DNA from: an uncultured Bacteroidota bacterium
GTDB taxonomy: Bacteria; Bacteroidota; Bacteroidia; JADZBD01
Reading direction: 5' to 3'
DNA: 51,505 nucleotides
Assembly (NCBI GenBank): GCA_937924855.1
Contig: CALEYQ010000005.1
Location: forward strand, 1 to 51,505
Part shown: positions 8,375-17,194 of the stretch, piece after piece
Layout: each line of letters begins with the position of its first letter
How positions within the stretch are numbered: position 1 is the stretch's first letter
Made by a program: the position numbers and the translations under genes
The notes under the pieces: model-generated
The model's input: the letters and a program-made list of their open reading frames with translations, nothing else
Databases searched by the model: none
Told to the model about the DNA's origin: nothing

Positions 8375-10897
8375 TCATGGGTTTCCCTTCTCTTTATCCA
8401 AAAACTGTTCCAAAGTTACAATATCTTTAATTAATACTTCCCTGGCCTTGGAACCTTTGAAGGGACCGATTATTCCTGCGGCCTCGAGTTGATCGATAAT
8501 TCTTCCGGCCCGGTTGTATCCTAATTGCAGTTTTCGCTGAAGCAATGAGGCTGAACCCTGCTGGTGATTTACAATAATGCGGGCGGCTTCTGCAAACATG
8601 GCGTCACGATCCGAAGGGTCTATGCCTCCCGATCCGGAAGCCTCGTCCTCACCCACATATTCGGGCAGGAGGAAGGCCGTAGGAAATCCTTTTTGGGAAC
8701 CGATAAAATCTGTTACCCTGTCCACTTCCGGCGTGTCAATAAAGGCACATTGCAAGCGAATCAGATCGCTGCCTGTGGATAACAGCATATCTCCCTTTCC
8801 AATTAACTGATCCGCGCCTCCGGTATCGAGGATGGTTCTGGAGTCGATTTTGGAAGTCACCCGGAAGGCAATCCGTGCAGGGAAATTTGCTTTAATGGTT
8901 CCGGTAATCACATCTACCGAGGGTCGCTGGGTGGCAATAATAAGGTGAATGCCTATTGCTCTTGCTTTCTGAGCCAGACGGGCAATGGGTATTTCTACTT
9001 CTTTTCCGGCTTCTATGATGAAATCGGCAAATTCATCAATAACTACTACCACATAAGGCAGGTAGCGGTGGCCGTTATTCGGGTTCAGTTTTCTTTTTCT
9101 GAAGGCGGTATTGTATTCTTTGATATTCCGTAAGCCGACAGATTCCAGCAATTCATACCGGGCTTCCATTTCAATAACCAGTGAGTTAAGGGTATTAACC
9201 ACTTTTTTGGAATCGGTGATGATGGGTTTTTCAGCATCCGGAAGTTTCGCCAGAAAATGTCTTTCGATTTTATTGTAAAGGGTTAATTCTACTTTCTTGG
9301 GATCAATCAGCACCAGTTTCAGGTTGGAAGGATGCTTTTTGTAAAGCAGGGAACTCAAAATAACATTTATCCCGACCGATTTTCCCTGACCCGTGGCTCC
9401 GGCAATAAGGAGGTGGGGCATTTTGGCCAGGTCGCCAATGAAAATTTCGTTGTTGATGGTTTTTCCCAAAGCAATGGGAAGGTCCATGTTGTTGTTCAGA
9501 AATTTTTCGGAACCGAAAACCTGACGGATAAAAACGGTTTCCGGATGAAGGTTGGGTACTTCAATGCCGATGGTTCCCCGGCCGGGAATAGGGGCAATGA
9601 TACGGATACCCAGTGCTGCCAGGGAAAGGGCAATATCGTTTTCCAGGTTTTTGATTTTTGAAATCCGCACTCCCGCTTTGGGAATAATTTCATACAAGGT
9701 TACGGTAGGACCAATATTGGCTTTGATCTTTTCAATCTCAATGCCGTAATCTCTCAGGGTTTGAACGATTTTCTGAGCGTTTTTCTCCAACTCATCATGA
9801 TCTACCGAATTGGCTTTCTGTTCGGGAACGGCCAGCAGATCGAGGGTGGGATATTTATATCCGCCCAGTTCCAGTTTGGGATCAAACTCCCCGAATTCTT
9901 TCACGAGTTCTTCCGCCCGCTTCTCATAATCTTCATCGGTCATGTCGCGAAATTCATTCTGCTGCTCAATGGTCATCGTAACCTCGCTCTCGCCCAGATT
10001 TATTTCCGAGAGGAGTGGAGCTTTTTCATCGGGTTTTTCCTCCGGTTCAGACTCTTCCTCCCCGAGGCTTATTTCGGTTCCTTGTTCCTCTGCTTCCTTT
10101 TCTTCTTCCTGATTTCCCAGGTTCACTTCCACCAAAGGTTCTGGATTTCCGCGTAATTCATTTTTTATGGGACCGCCTTCTTCAGCTTCGGCAGGTTTTT
10201 CGGGAAACAGATTAAAGGCGAAATTAAATCCTATAACCAGGTAGGAAAGGAAGAGAAATCCTATCAGACCACCGGTTCCAATGAACCCGAGACTACCTGT
10301 AAGCCATCTGCTGATTTCGAATCCGAAGGTACCTCCCAGGGCAAACCAGCGGGTTTGAAATACAAAACCCATAACCAGACTGGTGAAACCCAGGAGGAAA
10401 AGGGAATGCGCATAGGTTTTTTCCATGGGAAGGAGGGCTTTCCCGAACAAAATCCGGAACCCTGTCAGGAAAAACAGGAAGGGGAAAAACAGAGCGGCTA
10501 TTCCGAAGCCTTTGTGAATGAAAAGATGGGATACCAGGGCTCCCAGTTTTCCGAGCCAGTTGGAAACCGTTTCATCCGAAAAAAACAAATCTCCGATCGA
10601 TCCGGTAACCTTGTCCTGATCTTCCTGCCAGGTAAAAAAGAAGGAAACAAAAGCCACGGCAAGGTAGAGGGAAGCGAGGAAGAGGAACAAACCGAAAATG
10701 CGATGCAGTTTTTCGTTCTGGAAAAATTCCTTCAGGGAACTGAAAAATCCGGGACCTTGTTTTTTTGAGGGTTTTCTTTTCCGGGGCTCCTTTTTTTCCT
10801 TGAGCACAGGTTCTTCGACAAGGAGATCCTCCTCATCGGTTTTCTTATCCCGGAAAGTATTTTTCAGTCGGTTTTCTTTTTCTTTGGTATCTGGCAT
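8375..10897 (-). CDS. ftsK: DNA translocase FtsK/SpoIIIE
   Basis: Septum-located ATP-driven DNA pump that clears chromosome termini and supports dimer resolution, 840 aa. A basic N-terminus is followed by four membrane helices (about 65-90, 130-150, 163-180, 205-230). An acidic linker (about 235-320, repeats of the NLGxxE type) is much shorter than in E. coli. The motor has Walker A GATGQGKS at 500-507, a Walker B-like YVVVVIDEFADF, and RPSVDVITGTIKANFPARIAFRV. The C-terminal gamma winged helix (about 775-835, QGSASLLQRKLQLGYNRAGRI) should read KOPS-like sequences. Start ATG lies 24 bp after a good -7 box. lolA follows in the same transcript. Confidence 0.96.
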   Translation of the reverse strand: MPDTKEKENRLKNTFRDKKTDEEDLLVEEPVLKEKKEPRKRKPSKKQGPGFFSSLKEFFQNEKLHRIFGLFLFLASLYLAVAFVSFFFTWQEDQDKVTGSIGDLFFSDETVSNWLGKLGALVSHLFIHKGFGIAALFFPFLFFLTGFRILFGKALLPMEKTYAHSLFLLGFTSLVMGFVFQTRWFALGGTFGFEISRWLTGSLGFIGTGGLIGFLFLSYLVIGFNFAFNLFPEKPAEAEEGGPIKNELRGNPEPLVEVNLGNQEEEKEAEEQGTEISLGEEESEPEEKPDEKAPLLSEINLGESEVTMTIEQQNEFRDMTDEDYEKRAEELVKEFGEFDPKLELGGYKYPTLDLLAVPEQKANSVDHDELEKNAQKIVQTLRDYGIEIEKIKANIGPTVTLYEIIPKAGVRISKIKNLENDIALSLAALGIRIIAPIPGRGTIGIEVPNLHPETVFIRQVFGSEKFLNNNMDLPIALGKTINNEIFIGDLAKMPHLLIAGATGQGKSVGINVILSSLLYKKHPSNLKLVLIDPKKVELTLYNKIERHFLAKLPDAEKPIITDSKKVVNTLNSLVIEMEARYELLESVGLRNIKEYNTAFRKRKLNPNNGHRYLPYVVVVIDEFADFIIEAGKEVEIPIARLAQKARAIGIHLIIATQRPSVDVITGTIKANFPARIAFRVTSKIDSRTILDTGGADQLIGKGDMLLSTGSDLIRLQCAFIDTPEVDRVTDFIGSQKGFPTAFLLPEYVGEDEASGSGGIDPSDRDAMFAEAARIIVNHQQGSASLLQRKLQLGYNRAGRIIDQLEAAGIIGPFKGSKAREVLIKDIVTLEQFLDKEKGNP

Positions 10898-10920
10898 TCC
10901 TGGGGTTCCTCCCGTCTATT

Positions 10921-10928
10921 CAAAGGTA
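10921..10928 (-). promoter_or_regulatory. ftsK promoter -7 box
   Basis: TACCTTTG on the minus strand, a perfect match to the Bacteroidota primary sigma -7 consensus TAnnTTTG. It lies 23 bp before the ftsK ATG. No clear TTTG is present at the expected -33 distance. Confidence 0.55.
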
Positions 10929-10999
10929 ATGAGGCTGTCGGGTTGCACATTCTGAATACCCCCTATTTTTTAACGGACAAATGTTGATAAAAGGCAGCT

Positions 11000-11131
11000 T
11001 CAGGCGGGCACTCTTCCCAGAGAGTCGGCGGGAAGGTCTTCAGTGGGTGGTTTTTCCTTTTTTTGGGTGTTGGAACCGCAGGCCAAAAACAGTGAGGCTA
11101 ACAGGAATACTATGATTACGGGTCTGGCCAA
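11000..11131 (-). CDS. Small lipoprotein (43 aa, TTG start)
   Basis: Short ORF translated from TTG at 11131, directly abutting the TGA of the upstream HTH/coiled-coil gene (11132-11134). The product begins M-A-R-P-V-I-I-V-F-L-L-A-S and has a lipobox-like LFLACGS, then a short Lys/Pro/Asp-rich mature peptide (QKKEKPPTEDLPADSLGR) ending in TGA at 11000. The hydrophobic segment followed by Cys and a hydrophilic tail is strong evidence for a real lipoprotein, although the gene is tiny. There is no ATG or GTG alternative because an in-frame stop lies immediately upstream of the TTG. Translational coupling to the upstream gene is likely. Function unknown. Confidence 0.6.
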   Translation of the reverse strand: MARPVIIVFLLASLFLACGSNTQKKEKPPTEDLPADSLGRVPA

Positions 11132-11503
11132 TCAGGATTTTTGCTTTAGTTCCTCTTCCAAAGCCTTAATCAGCAAATCTTTGTCGGCACAAAGAATTTT
11201 CAGGCGTTCAATTTCCTTTTTCAGGCTGTTTATTTCAAGATCGAAGGACTTTTCGGAATCTTCCCAGATGTTTTCGGTATAGTAGGGTTCTTTAAATTCG
11301 GGCAAACGACTGGGGTCGCGGAAGAAACTATACAGGGGAATCCGAAGTTCCTTACTGATGAGTTCCAGGGTTCTTACCTCGAGGGTGTTTTTCTCAAAGG
11401 CCTCATCCAAAACGCTTTTCTCCACACCCAAAAACTTTAACAGGTCTTCGTAGGTGTAGTCTCTTTTATTGAGAATGGCAATTACCCTTTCCTTCAGGTT
11501 CAT
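11132..11503 (-). CDS. HTH-like N-terminus with C-terminal coiled coil
   Basis: 123 aa, function not recognised beyond architecture. Residues about 1-60 (NLKERVIAILNKRDYTYEDL, LLKFLGVEKSVLDEAF, LELISKELRIPLYSFF) follow a Cro/C1-type helix-turn-helix pattern. Residues about 85-123 (DLEINSLKKEIERLKILCAD, LLIKALEEELKQKS) form a coiled coil, probably for dimerisation. Similar small HTH/coiled-coil proteins are frequent in Bacteroidota. The gene sits 19 bp downstream of the thioredoxin-like gene and directly abuts the small lipoprotein gene, so a three-gene transcript is likely. A DNA-binding regulator is plausible but unproven. Confidence 0.7.
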   Translation of the reverse strand: MNLKERVIAILNKRDYTYEDLLKFLGVEKSVLDEAFEKNTLEVRTLELISKELRIPLYSFFRDPSRLPEFKEPYYTENIWEDSEKSFDLEINSLKKEIERLKILCADKDLLIKALEEELKQKS

Positions 11504-11522
11504 GGGTTCAAATTTATAATTC

Positions 11523-12098
11523 TTATTTTATTTCTCCTTTATGCTCAAGCCTGAATTGTTCCCAGGGGGTATGCTTGTAATGTTCCCCGGCGTAGTAGTC
11601 GAGGATGGCTTCCATGGTTTTTGCGTCGAGGTAACCCGGCACGGGACCCAAGAGGTTGAAGGATTCGTCAAGATAAAGGGTAGTGGGGTAGGAAAGCCGG
11701 TTTCCCAGCAGGGCTATGGCAAATTCATGGGTTGACCGGGCCTGGGTGGGAAAGGTGGATTTGTAAGTAATGCCATTGATAACAAGGGTGTCTTTGCTCT
11801 CGGCATCAAATTTTATGGGGTAGAAATTTTCATTGAGCTTTCGGATGATTACCGGATGCGAAAAGGTATTGGCATCCATTTTTTTGCACCAACCGCACCA
11901 ATCGGTATAAACATCGATGAAGAACTTTTTAGGTTTTTTATCGGCTTCCTTAAAGGCATCGGCAAAGGAATACCAGCGTAATTCGGTGGAAACGGAACTC
12001 ACCGGTTTTTCACCACTGTGCCCCTTTTGGTTACGGCAAGCCTCAAAGCCAAGGGCAACAAAGGTTAAAAGGCAGGTAATAAACAGGCGAAACTTCAT
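11523..12098 (-). CDS. Thioredoxin-fold lipoprotein (WCGWCK)
   Basis: Envelope thiol-disulfide protein, 191 aa. The N-terminal hydrophobic stretch MKFRLFITCLLTFVALGFEA is followed by Cys21, so it is probably a lipoprotein. A thioredoxin-like domain begins around 45 (LRWYSFADAFKEADKKPKKF), with FIDVYTDWCGWCKKMDANTF carrying the CxxC pair and a Tyr-Pro-containing cis-Pro loop at LSYPTTLYLDE. It resembles the DUF255/thioredoxin_7 group that reduces or folds envelope proteins; the specific partner is unknown. It is the first gene of the minus-strand group, divergent from guaB. A weak -7-like TACCTTTA on the minus strand (12130-12137) may drive it. Confidence 0.85.
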   Translation of the reverse strand: MKFRLFITCLLTFVALGFEACRNQKGHSGEKPVSSVSTELRWYSFADAFKEADKKPKKFFIDVYTDWCGWCKKMDANTFSHPVIIRKLNENFYPIKFDAESKDTLVINGITYKSTFPTQARSTHEFAIALLGNRLSYPTTLYLDESFNLLGPVPGYLDAKTMEAILDYYAGEHYKHTPWEQFRLEHKGEIK

Positions 12099-12172
12099 GG
12101 TTTTTTCGGCGAAATGCTTGTGTTTCCTTTAAAGGTACGAAATAAATTTCCGGGATAAATATTTAATTTCTG

Positions 12173-12180
12173 TACATTTG
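12173..12180 (+). promoter_or_regulatory. guaB promoter -7 box
   Basis: TACATTTG matches TAnnTTTG and would give a leader of about 55 nt before the guaB ATG at 12241. No obvious TTTG at -33. Confidence 0.5.
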
Positions 12181-12240
12181 CAGGAATTTTAACCGGAAGC
12201 TTATCCTGAATTACCCCGGAAAATCATAAAATTCGAAATC

Positions 12241-13710
12241 ATGTATTCTGAAAGTGAAAAAATTGTAGGTGAGGGTCTCACTTACGACGATGTCTTATTA
12301 ATTCCTGCCTACTCTGAAGTATTGCCCAGGGAAGTTGACATCCGGTCTTTTTTCACCCGTGAAATATCCCTTAACGCACCCCTGGTTTCTGCCGCCATGG
12401 ATACCGTTACCGAATACCGCCTGGCCATAGCCATTGCCCAGGAAGGTGGCATCGGTGTTATTCACAAAAACATGAGCATTGAGGCTCAGGCTGAACAGGT
12501 TCGCAAGGTAAAAAGAGCCGAATCGGGCATGATACTGGATCCGGTAACGCTCAACGAAGACGCCCTCGTGGAAGATGCCCTCTTTCTGATGAAAGAAAAT
12601 AAAATCGGGGGCATTCCTGTGGTGGGAACCGGAAAAAAGCTCATCGGCATTATTACGAACCGTGATCTCCGGTTCGAAAAGAAAATGAAGCGTCCCATTC
12701 GGGAAATTATGACCTCCGAAAACATCATTACCGCCCGTGAAGGAACCGACCTGCCCAAAGCCGAGGAAATTCTGAAAAAATATAAAATTGAAAAACTGCC
12801 GGTGGTGGATAAGAACTATCGCCTGGTGGGTTTAATCACATTCCGCGATATTCTCAAGGTAAAAGTTCAGCCCAATGCCAATAAAGATGATGTGGGAAGA
12901 CTTCGTGTGGCTGCCGCTGTCGGGGTAACTCCGGATATTCTCGACCGGGTAGAAGCTCTTGTTAAAAGCGGAGTAGATGCCATTACCATTGATACCGCAC
13001 ACGGACATTCAAAGGGTGTGATTCTTGCCCTGAAGAGTGTGAAACAAAAATTTAAGGGACTCCAGGTTGTGGTTGGAAATATTGCCACCGGTGAAGCTGC
13101 TCTGGCCTTGGTAAAGGCAGGGGCAGATGCTGTAAAAGTGGGTATTGGTCCGGGAAGTATTTGCACCACCCGTGTGATTGCCGGCGTAGGTGTTCCCCAG
13201 CTAAGTGCCATTTTGGAGGTAAGTAAGGCTTTGAAAGGAAAGAATATCCCCGTTATTGCCGACGGTGGTATCCGCTTTACCGGCGATGTGGTAAAAGCCA
13301 TTGCGGCCGGAGCTTCCTGCGTGATGGCCGGCTCTCTTTTTGCGGGGGTGGAAGAATCGCCAGGAGAAACCATCATTTTTGAGGGAAGGAAATTTAAGAG
13401 CTACCGGGGCATGGGCAGTATTGAAGCCATGCAGAGCGGCTCCAAAGACCGTTATTTTCAGGATGTTGAAGACGATATTAAAAAACTGGTACCCGAAGGA
13501 ATTTCCGGCAGGGTTCCCTACAAAGGCACCCTCGGAGAAATTACCTATCAGATGATGGGTGGTTTGCGGGCAGGAATGGGATATTGCGGGGCTGCTAATA
13601 TCCGTGAATTGCAAAAGGCCCGTTTCATCCGCATTACCTCAGCCGGAATTACGGAATCTCACCCCCACGGGGTTTATATTTCCCGCGAAGCACCCAACTA
13701 CAGCCGTTAA
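12241..13710 (+). CDS. guaB: IMP dehydrogenase
   Basis: Oxidises IMP to XMP with NAD+, the committed step of GMP synthesis, in the cytosol. 489 aa, full length for the family. The TIM barrel starts with GLTYDDVLLIPAYSEVLPRE. It is interrupted by two CBS domains (about 95-145 and 157-207: PVTLNEDALVEDALFLM, IREIMTSENIITAREG) that usually bind purine nucleotides and regulate the enzyme. The catalytic Cys308 is in GPGSICTTR. The IMP-binding ADGGIRFTGDVVKA and the YRGMGSIEAM flap are present. The gene is monocistronic or leads into the DUF2459 gene 21 bp downstream. Confidence 0.98.
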   Translation: MYSESEKIVGEGLTYDDVLLIPAYSEVLPREVDIRSFFTREISLNAPLVSAAMDTVTEYRLAIAIAQEGGIGVIHKNMSIEAQAEQVRKVKRAESGMILDPVTLNEDALVEDALFLMKENKIGGIPVVGTGKKLIGIITNRDLRFEKKMKRPIREIMTSENIITAREGTDLPKAEEILKKYKIEKLPVVDKNYRLVGLITFRDILKVKVQPNANKDDVGRLRVAAAVGVTPDILDRVEALVKSGVDAITIDTAHGHSKGVILALKSVKQKFKGLQVVVGNIATGEAALALVKAGADAVKVGIGPGSICTTRVIAGVGVPQLSAILEVSKALKGKNIPVIADGGIRFTGDVVKAIAAGASCVMAGSLFAGVEESPGETIIFEGRKFKSYRGMGSIEAMQSGSKDRYFQDVEDDIKKLVPEGISGRVPYKGTLGEITYQMMGGLRAGMGYCGAANIRELQKARFIRITSAGITESHPHGVYISREAPNYSR

Positions 13711-13731
13711 TTTTTTGTAATTTAAAGGAAG

Positions 13732-14418
13732 ATGTGGCGCTTCCTTTTCAAAGTATTGTTCCGGTCGGCGACCGCCCTGATTTTTTTATGCCTGCTTTAT
13801 CTCGGAGTAGCGTATTTGTGTTCACTGATTCCCAGAAATAAAGGCTGGGAAAATTACGGTTCCCACAACCGGCATATTTACATTTATTCCAACGGAGTGC
13901 ATTGCGATATTATGTTTCCCCTATCCGATAAAGATTACCCTTTGGAAAAGTTGTTTGCTCCTGAGATTGAATCATTGCAGGGAAAGGCCGATTATCTGGC
14001 CTTCGGCTGGGGTGATGAGAAATTTTATGCCGAAACGCCCCGCTGGAAAGATTTGAAAGCAGGTACGGCTTTGAAAGCGCTTTCAGGCTTTGGAAAATCC
14101 GCCATCCATGTTACCTCCTGGTACCGGGCCCCTGAAACCGGCGACCAATGCCGCCGTATAAAGTTGTCGGAGGCACAATACCGGGTTTTACTGGCAGGGC
14201 TTTTGAAGGAATTGGAATTCAGCGAAGGAAAACCGCATAAACTTCCCCTTAAGGGTTATGGCAACAACGATTGGTTTTTCGGCGCAAAAGGAAGTTATTT
14301 TGTTTTTTATACCTGTAATGTATGGACCGGAGAAAGGTTGAATGAGGCCCGGATAAGAACGGCTCTCTGGACTCCTTTCGACTGGAGCATATTAAATCAA
14401 TTGCCCGATGCGGAATAA
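13732..14418 (+). CDS. TIGR02117/DUF2459 family membrane-anchored protein
   Basis: 228 aa. One N-terminal membrane helix (about 10-32, ATALIFLCLLYLGVAYLCSL) precedes a periplasmic domain with the conserved features of the TIGR02117/DUF2459 family: IYIYSNGVHCDIMFPL (His/Asp), ADYLAFGWGDEKFY, AIHVTSWYR and YTCNVWTGERL (Cys-Asn near the C-terminus). The Cys and His positions suggest a papain-like fold to me, but no function is established. It begins 21 bp after guaB and its 3' end overlaps the OmpA-domain gene by 11 bp, suggesting translational coupling. Confidence 0.8.
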   Translation: MWRFLFKVLFRSATALIFLCLLYLGVAYLCSLIPRNKGWENYGSHNRHIYIYSNGVHCDIMFPLSDKDYPLEKLFAPEIESLQGKADYLAFGWGDEKFYAETPRWKDLKAGTALKALSGFGKSAIHVTSWYRAPETGDQCRRIKLSEAQYRVLLAGLLKELEFSEGKPHKLPLKGYGNNDWFFGAKGSYFVFYTCNVWTGERLNEARIRTALWTPFDWSILNQLPDAE

Positions 14419-15298
14419 TCTGTTTTTGTTTTTTTTGTTTTTTGCGGGAAGTGTTTTTTCCCAGGCCAAATGGTATAACGACGGGCATGGGAAAATGGTG
14501 AAAATTCCTCTGGGGGATGTAGCCTTCGCCGACGAAGTGGTTTCCTTTACCATGGGTTTCCCTCCGAGCGTGGCGCGCGATTCTTCGATGGCCCTCGGCC
14601 CTCCCGATTACGATGGAGGAAGCGGAAATTTTGTTTCCCTGGGTTGCGGAGGCAGCATTGTGTTACGGTTTCGGGATAACTGTATCCGCGATGTGGAGGG
14701 ACCCGATATTTTTGTTTTTGAACTCGGGAAATATGTGGAATCTACCAACATTCAGATTTCAGAGGATTTACAAACATGGATTGATCTGGGAAATATCGGA
14801 GGTGGACAGGTATCGGTGGATATTGCAGGTAAGGTAAAGCCCGGACAGGTATTCAGCTATATTAAACTCACCGACCTGAAAAATGCATGCTCCCGCAGCG
14901 ATTCCTGGCCGGGTGCAGATATTGATGCGGTTGCAGCCATTGGCTCAGGATTTCGCTTCTTTCTGAACTGCGAAGTATTGTTTGATCCGGGTAAGTGGGA
15001 TCTGAAACCTGCCGGCGAAAACGATTTAGAAAAATTACTGAAGTTCCTCGGAAATATTAAACCGGGTTCGATCCGGCTCGAAGGTCATACCGATTCCGAC
15101 GGTTCCGACACCTTTAATCAAAAACTCTCCGAGAAAAGATCCGCTTCTATTGAACAATGGCTTACAGGAAAAGCCCTTTCCGAATGGAAGCTTGCCTCGT
15201 TGGGATACGGGAAAACCCGTCCTGTAGGCGATAACCTGACCAAAGATGGAAAACAGAAGAATCGGAGGGTAGAGGTAATAATTATCCCGGGCGACTGA
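14408..15298 (+). CDS. OmpA-domain cell-surface protein
   Basis: 296 aa. Signal peptide MRNNLFLFFLFFAGSVFSQ. The N-terminal half (DEVVSFTMGFPPSVARDSSM, LGCGGSIVLRF, GPDIFVFELGKYVESTNIQI, WPGADIDAVAAI) resembles the cell-surface beta-sandwich domain found in Bacteroidota proteins with a GPDIxVFE motif. The C-terminal half from about 185 is an OmpA/MotB peptidoglycan-binding domain with IRLEGHTDSDGSDTFNQKLS and LASLGYGKTRPVGDN. It therefore probably links the outer membrane or a surface module to peptidoglycan. The ATG overlaps the end of the preceding gene. Confidence 0.88.
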   Translation: MRNNLFLFFLFFAGSVFSQAKWYNDGHGKMVKIPLGDVAFADEVVSFTMGFPPSVARDSSMALGPPDYDGGSGNFVSLGCGGSIVLRFRDNCIRDVEGPDIFVFELGKYVESTNIQISEDLQTWIDLGNIGGGQVSVDIAGKVKPGQVFSYIKLTDLKNACSRSDSWPGADIDAVAAIGSGFRFFLNCEVLFDPGKWDLKPAGENDLEKLLKFLGNIKPGSIRLEGHTDSDGSDTFNQKLSEKRSASIEQWLTGKALSEWKLASLGYGKTRPVGDNLTKDGKQKNRRVEVIIIPGD

Positions 15299-15315
15299 AG
15301 GTTTTTCGGATTAAC

Positions 15316-15323
15316 TATCTTTG
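15316..15323 (+). promoter_or_regulatory. -7 box upstream of the TPR/PD40 gene
   Basis: TATCTTTG fits TAnnTTTG and lies 16 bp before the ATG at 15340, implying a very short leader. No clear -33 TTTG. Confidence 0.45.
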
Positions 15324-15339
15324 CAAAAAAATACTATTC

Positions 15340-16914
15340 ATGGCAGCAAAACGCTTTATTCCCCTTTTCTTATTTATGTTATCCCTTACGGGTTTTGCCC
15401 TGAACCTGAATCCCGGCGATCCAAAAACTGCCAACGAGAAATTTAGAAACGGGAACTACGAAGAAGCGCTGGAAGAATACCTGAGTCTGCTTGAAAAAGA
15501 GAGCAAAAATGAACTGTACAATTACCGGGTTGGTATTTGCTACCTCAACTCCAATATCAATAAAGCCAAAGCCATTCCTTACCTGGAGCGGGTTGCAAAA
15601 CTGACAAAAACCGAATTTGATGCATGGTATCTGCTGGGCAGAGCTTATCAGTTTGCCTACCGCTTCGACGATGCGGTTAATGCGTTTACCAAATTTAAGG
15701 AAACCGGAAAGGGCACTGCAGCCAATCTTCAGGATGTTGACCGGCAGATACAGTTTTGTTTCAACGCCCGTGAGTTAATGAAATTTCCCGTGAATGTTGA
15801 ATTTGAGAACCTGGGTAAAAATGTAAACTCCGAATTCCGTGATTTCTTTGGTTTTGTTCCGGTGGATGAATCCTTTCTTGTGTTTAATTCCAAACGCCCC
15901 GAAGGCAATGAAGAAAAAAATCCGGACGGCACCTATAATTCGAAAATTTATATTTCCAAAGTTAAAGACGGTGTTTTTCAGCCGGCCCGCTATCTGGGTC
16001 CGCTGGTAAAAGGAAAAGTATTGTTTGAAGAGGTAATCGGACTTTCCTCAACGGGTGATATCATGCTGATCTACGCCGAGAACCTCGATGGCTCAGGGGA
16101 TATTTACATCAGTTATGCCGATGCGCAAAAGAATTTCAAGACCGCAACAAAATTACCTGAGTCGGTGAATTCCCGTCAGGGCAATGAAATTGCCGCTTGT
16201 ATTTCTCCCGATGGAAATTCCATCTACTTTGCCAGCGACCGTTCCGGCGGACTGGGAGGAACGGATTTGTATGTAGTAAGAAAATTACCCAACGGAAAAT
16301 GGGGAACGGCCATGAACCTTGGCCCCGGTGTAAATACACCCCAAAATGAAGACTTCCCTAATGTATCTCCTGACGGAAAAACACTTTATTTTTCCTCGAG
16401 CGGACATACCTCCATGGGAGGCTATGATATTTTTAAAGCCGATTGGGACGAAACGGCCAAAACATTTTCCGGGGCAAAAAACATGGGTTATCCCATCAAT
16501 ACTCCTGAAGACAATATGAATTTCCGGATCAGCGAGAGCGGGCGATACGGATATATTGGTTCGCTAATGGAAAAGGGCTTTGGCGATTACGATTTGTACC
16601 GCGCTACCTTCAAAGATGTGGAACCCGAATACACCGTGTTTAAAGGAAATATTTTTGTAAAAAACGAAGGCAAGGCCGAGCTTAATTATTCTGATGTGTT
16701 GATTTCCGTTACCGATATTACCGGCGAAATATTTGGGAATTATTCTCCCAATCCCAATACAGGCCGGTATGTGGTAATCCTTCCTCCCGGTGAATACGAA
16801 CTTTCCGTTGAGGCTCCGGGTTTTAAACCCGTGGTCGAAAAACTAAAAGTGCTGGATAAGTCATCCTTCACCCGTGAAGTGGAAAAAGCTATCAGCCTGA
16901 TTCAGGCACAGTAA
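15340..16914 (+). CDS. TPR plus PD40 beta-propeller envelope protein
   Basis: 524 aa. Signal peptide ending near TGFALNLN. TPR-like helices (about 30-130, NEKFRNGNYEEALEEYLSLL; WYLLGRAYQFAYRFDDAVNA) are followed by a propeller of PD40/WD40-like blades (ISPDGNSIYFASDRSGGLGG, VSPDGKTLYFSSSGHTSMGG, RISESGRYGYIGSLMEKGFG), each ending in a G-G-x-D-[IL]-Y type turn. A C-terminal carboxypeptidase-regulatory-like beta-sandwich follows (about 445-510, GRYVVILPPGEYELSVEAPG). The architecture is that of Bacteroidota PorE-like envelope proteins but lacks their C-terminal OmpA domain. A paralogue lies at 29823. A structural or gliding/secretion-associated role is inference. Confidence 0.85.
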   Translation: MAAKRFIPLFLFMLSLTGFALNLNPGDPKTANEKFRNGNYEEALEEYLSLLEKESKNELYNYRVGICYLNSNINKAKAIPYLERVAKLTKTEFDAWYLLGRAYQFAYRFDDAVNAFTKFKETGKGTAANLQDVDRQIQFCFNARELMKFPVNVEFENLGKNVNSEFRDFFGFVPVDESFLVFNSKRPEGNEEKNPDGTYNSKIYISKVKDGVFQPARYLGPLVKGKVLFEEVIGLSSTGDIMLIYAENLDGSGDIYISYADAQKNFKTATKLPESVNSRQGNEIAACISPDGNSIYFASDRSGGLGGTDLYVVRKLPNGKWGTAMNLGPGVNTPQNEDFPNVSPDGKTLYFSSSGHTSMGGYDIFKADWDETAKTFSGAKNMGYPINTPEDNMNFRISESGRYGYIGSLMEKGFGDYDLYRATFKDVEPEYTVFKGNIFVKNEGKAELNYSDVLISVTDITGEIFGNYSPNPNTGRYVVILPPGEYELSVEAPGFKPVVEKLKVLDKSSFTREVEKAISLIQAQ

Positions 16915-16948
16915 AGGAAAAAATCAAAAAGTGTAAGGGTTGAAAAGT

Positions 16949-16995
16949 AAAAACCCCTCGAATCCGAGACCAGGAAAGAGGATCGAGGGGTTTTT
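16949..16995. terminator. Terminator after the PD40 gene
   Basis: Inverted repeat aacccctcga ... tcgaggggttttt (arms 16952-16961 and 16983-16995), extended by atcc/ggat, with a T run on the plus strand. The following 16996-17170 holds a small GGGGTAGCCCC hairpin (17091-17101) but no gene that I can see. Confidence 0.75.
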
Positions 16996-17170
16996 CCAAC
17001 ATTCAAGAAGCATTTTTACGGCTGGCTCAAGCTTGCTTGAAGTTTAGACGAGAATAATAAAAGAACGATTACTTGTCTATATTAAAGACAGGGGTAGCCC
17101 CTGAAAGGTTGCTTCAGACCTGTAAAAAAAAGACGATTTTCCACCCCGAATTACAATTTGTTGAAAATCA

Positions 17171-17178
17171 TATATTTG
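17171..17178 (+). promoter_or_regulatory. -7 box that decides the rhomboid start
   Basis: TATATTTG fits TAnnTTTG. The first ATG at 17180 would lie inside the promoter, upstream of the expected transcript start (about 17184), so the ATG at 17195 is the better start. Confidence 0.5.
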
Positions 17179-17194
17179 CATGACGCTATCTGGC

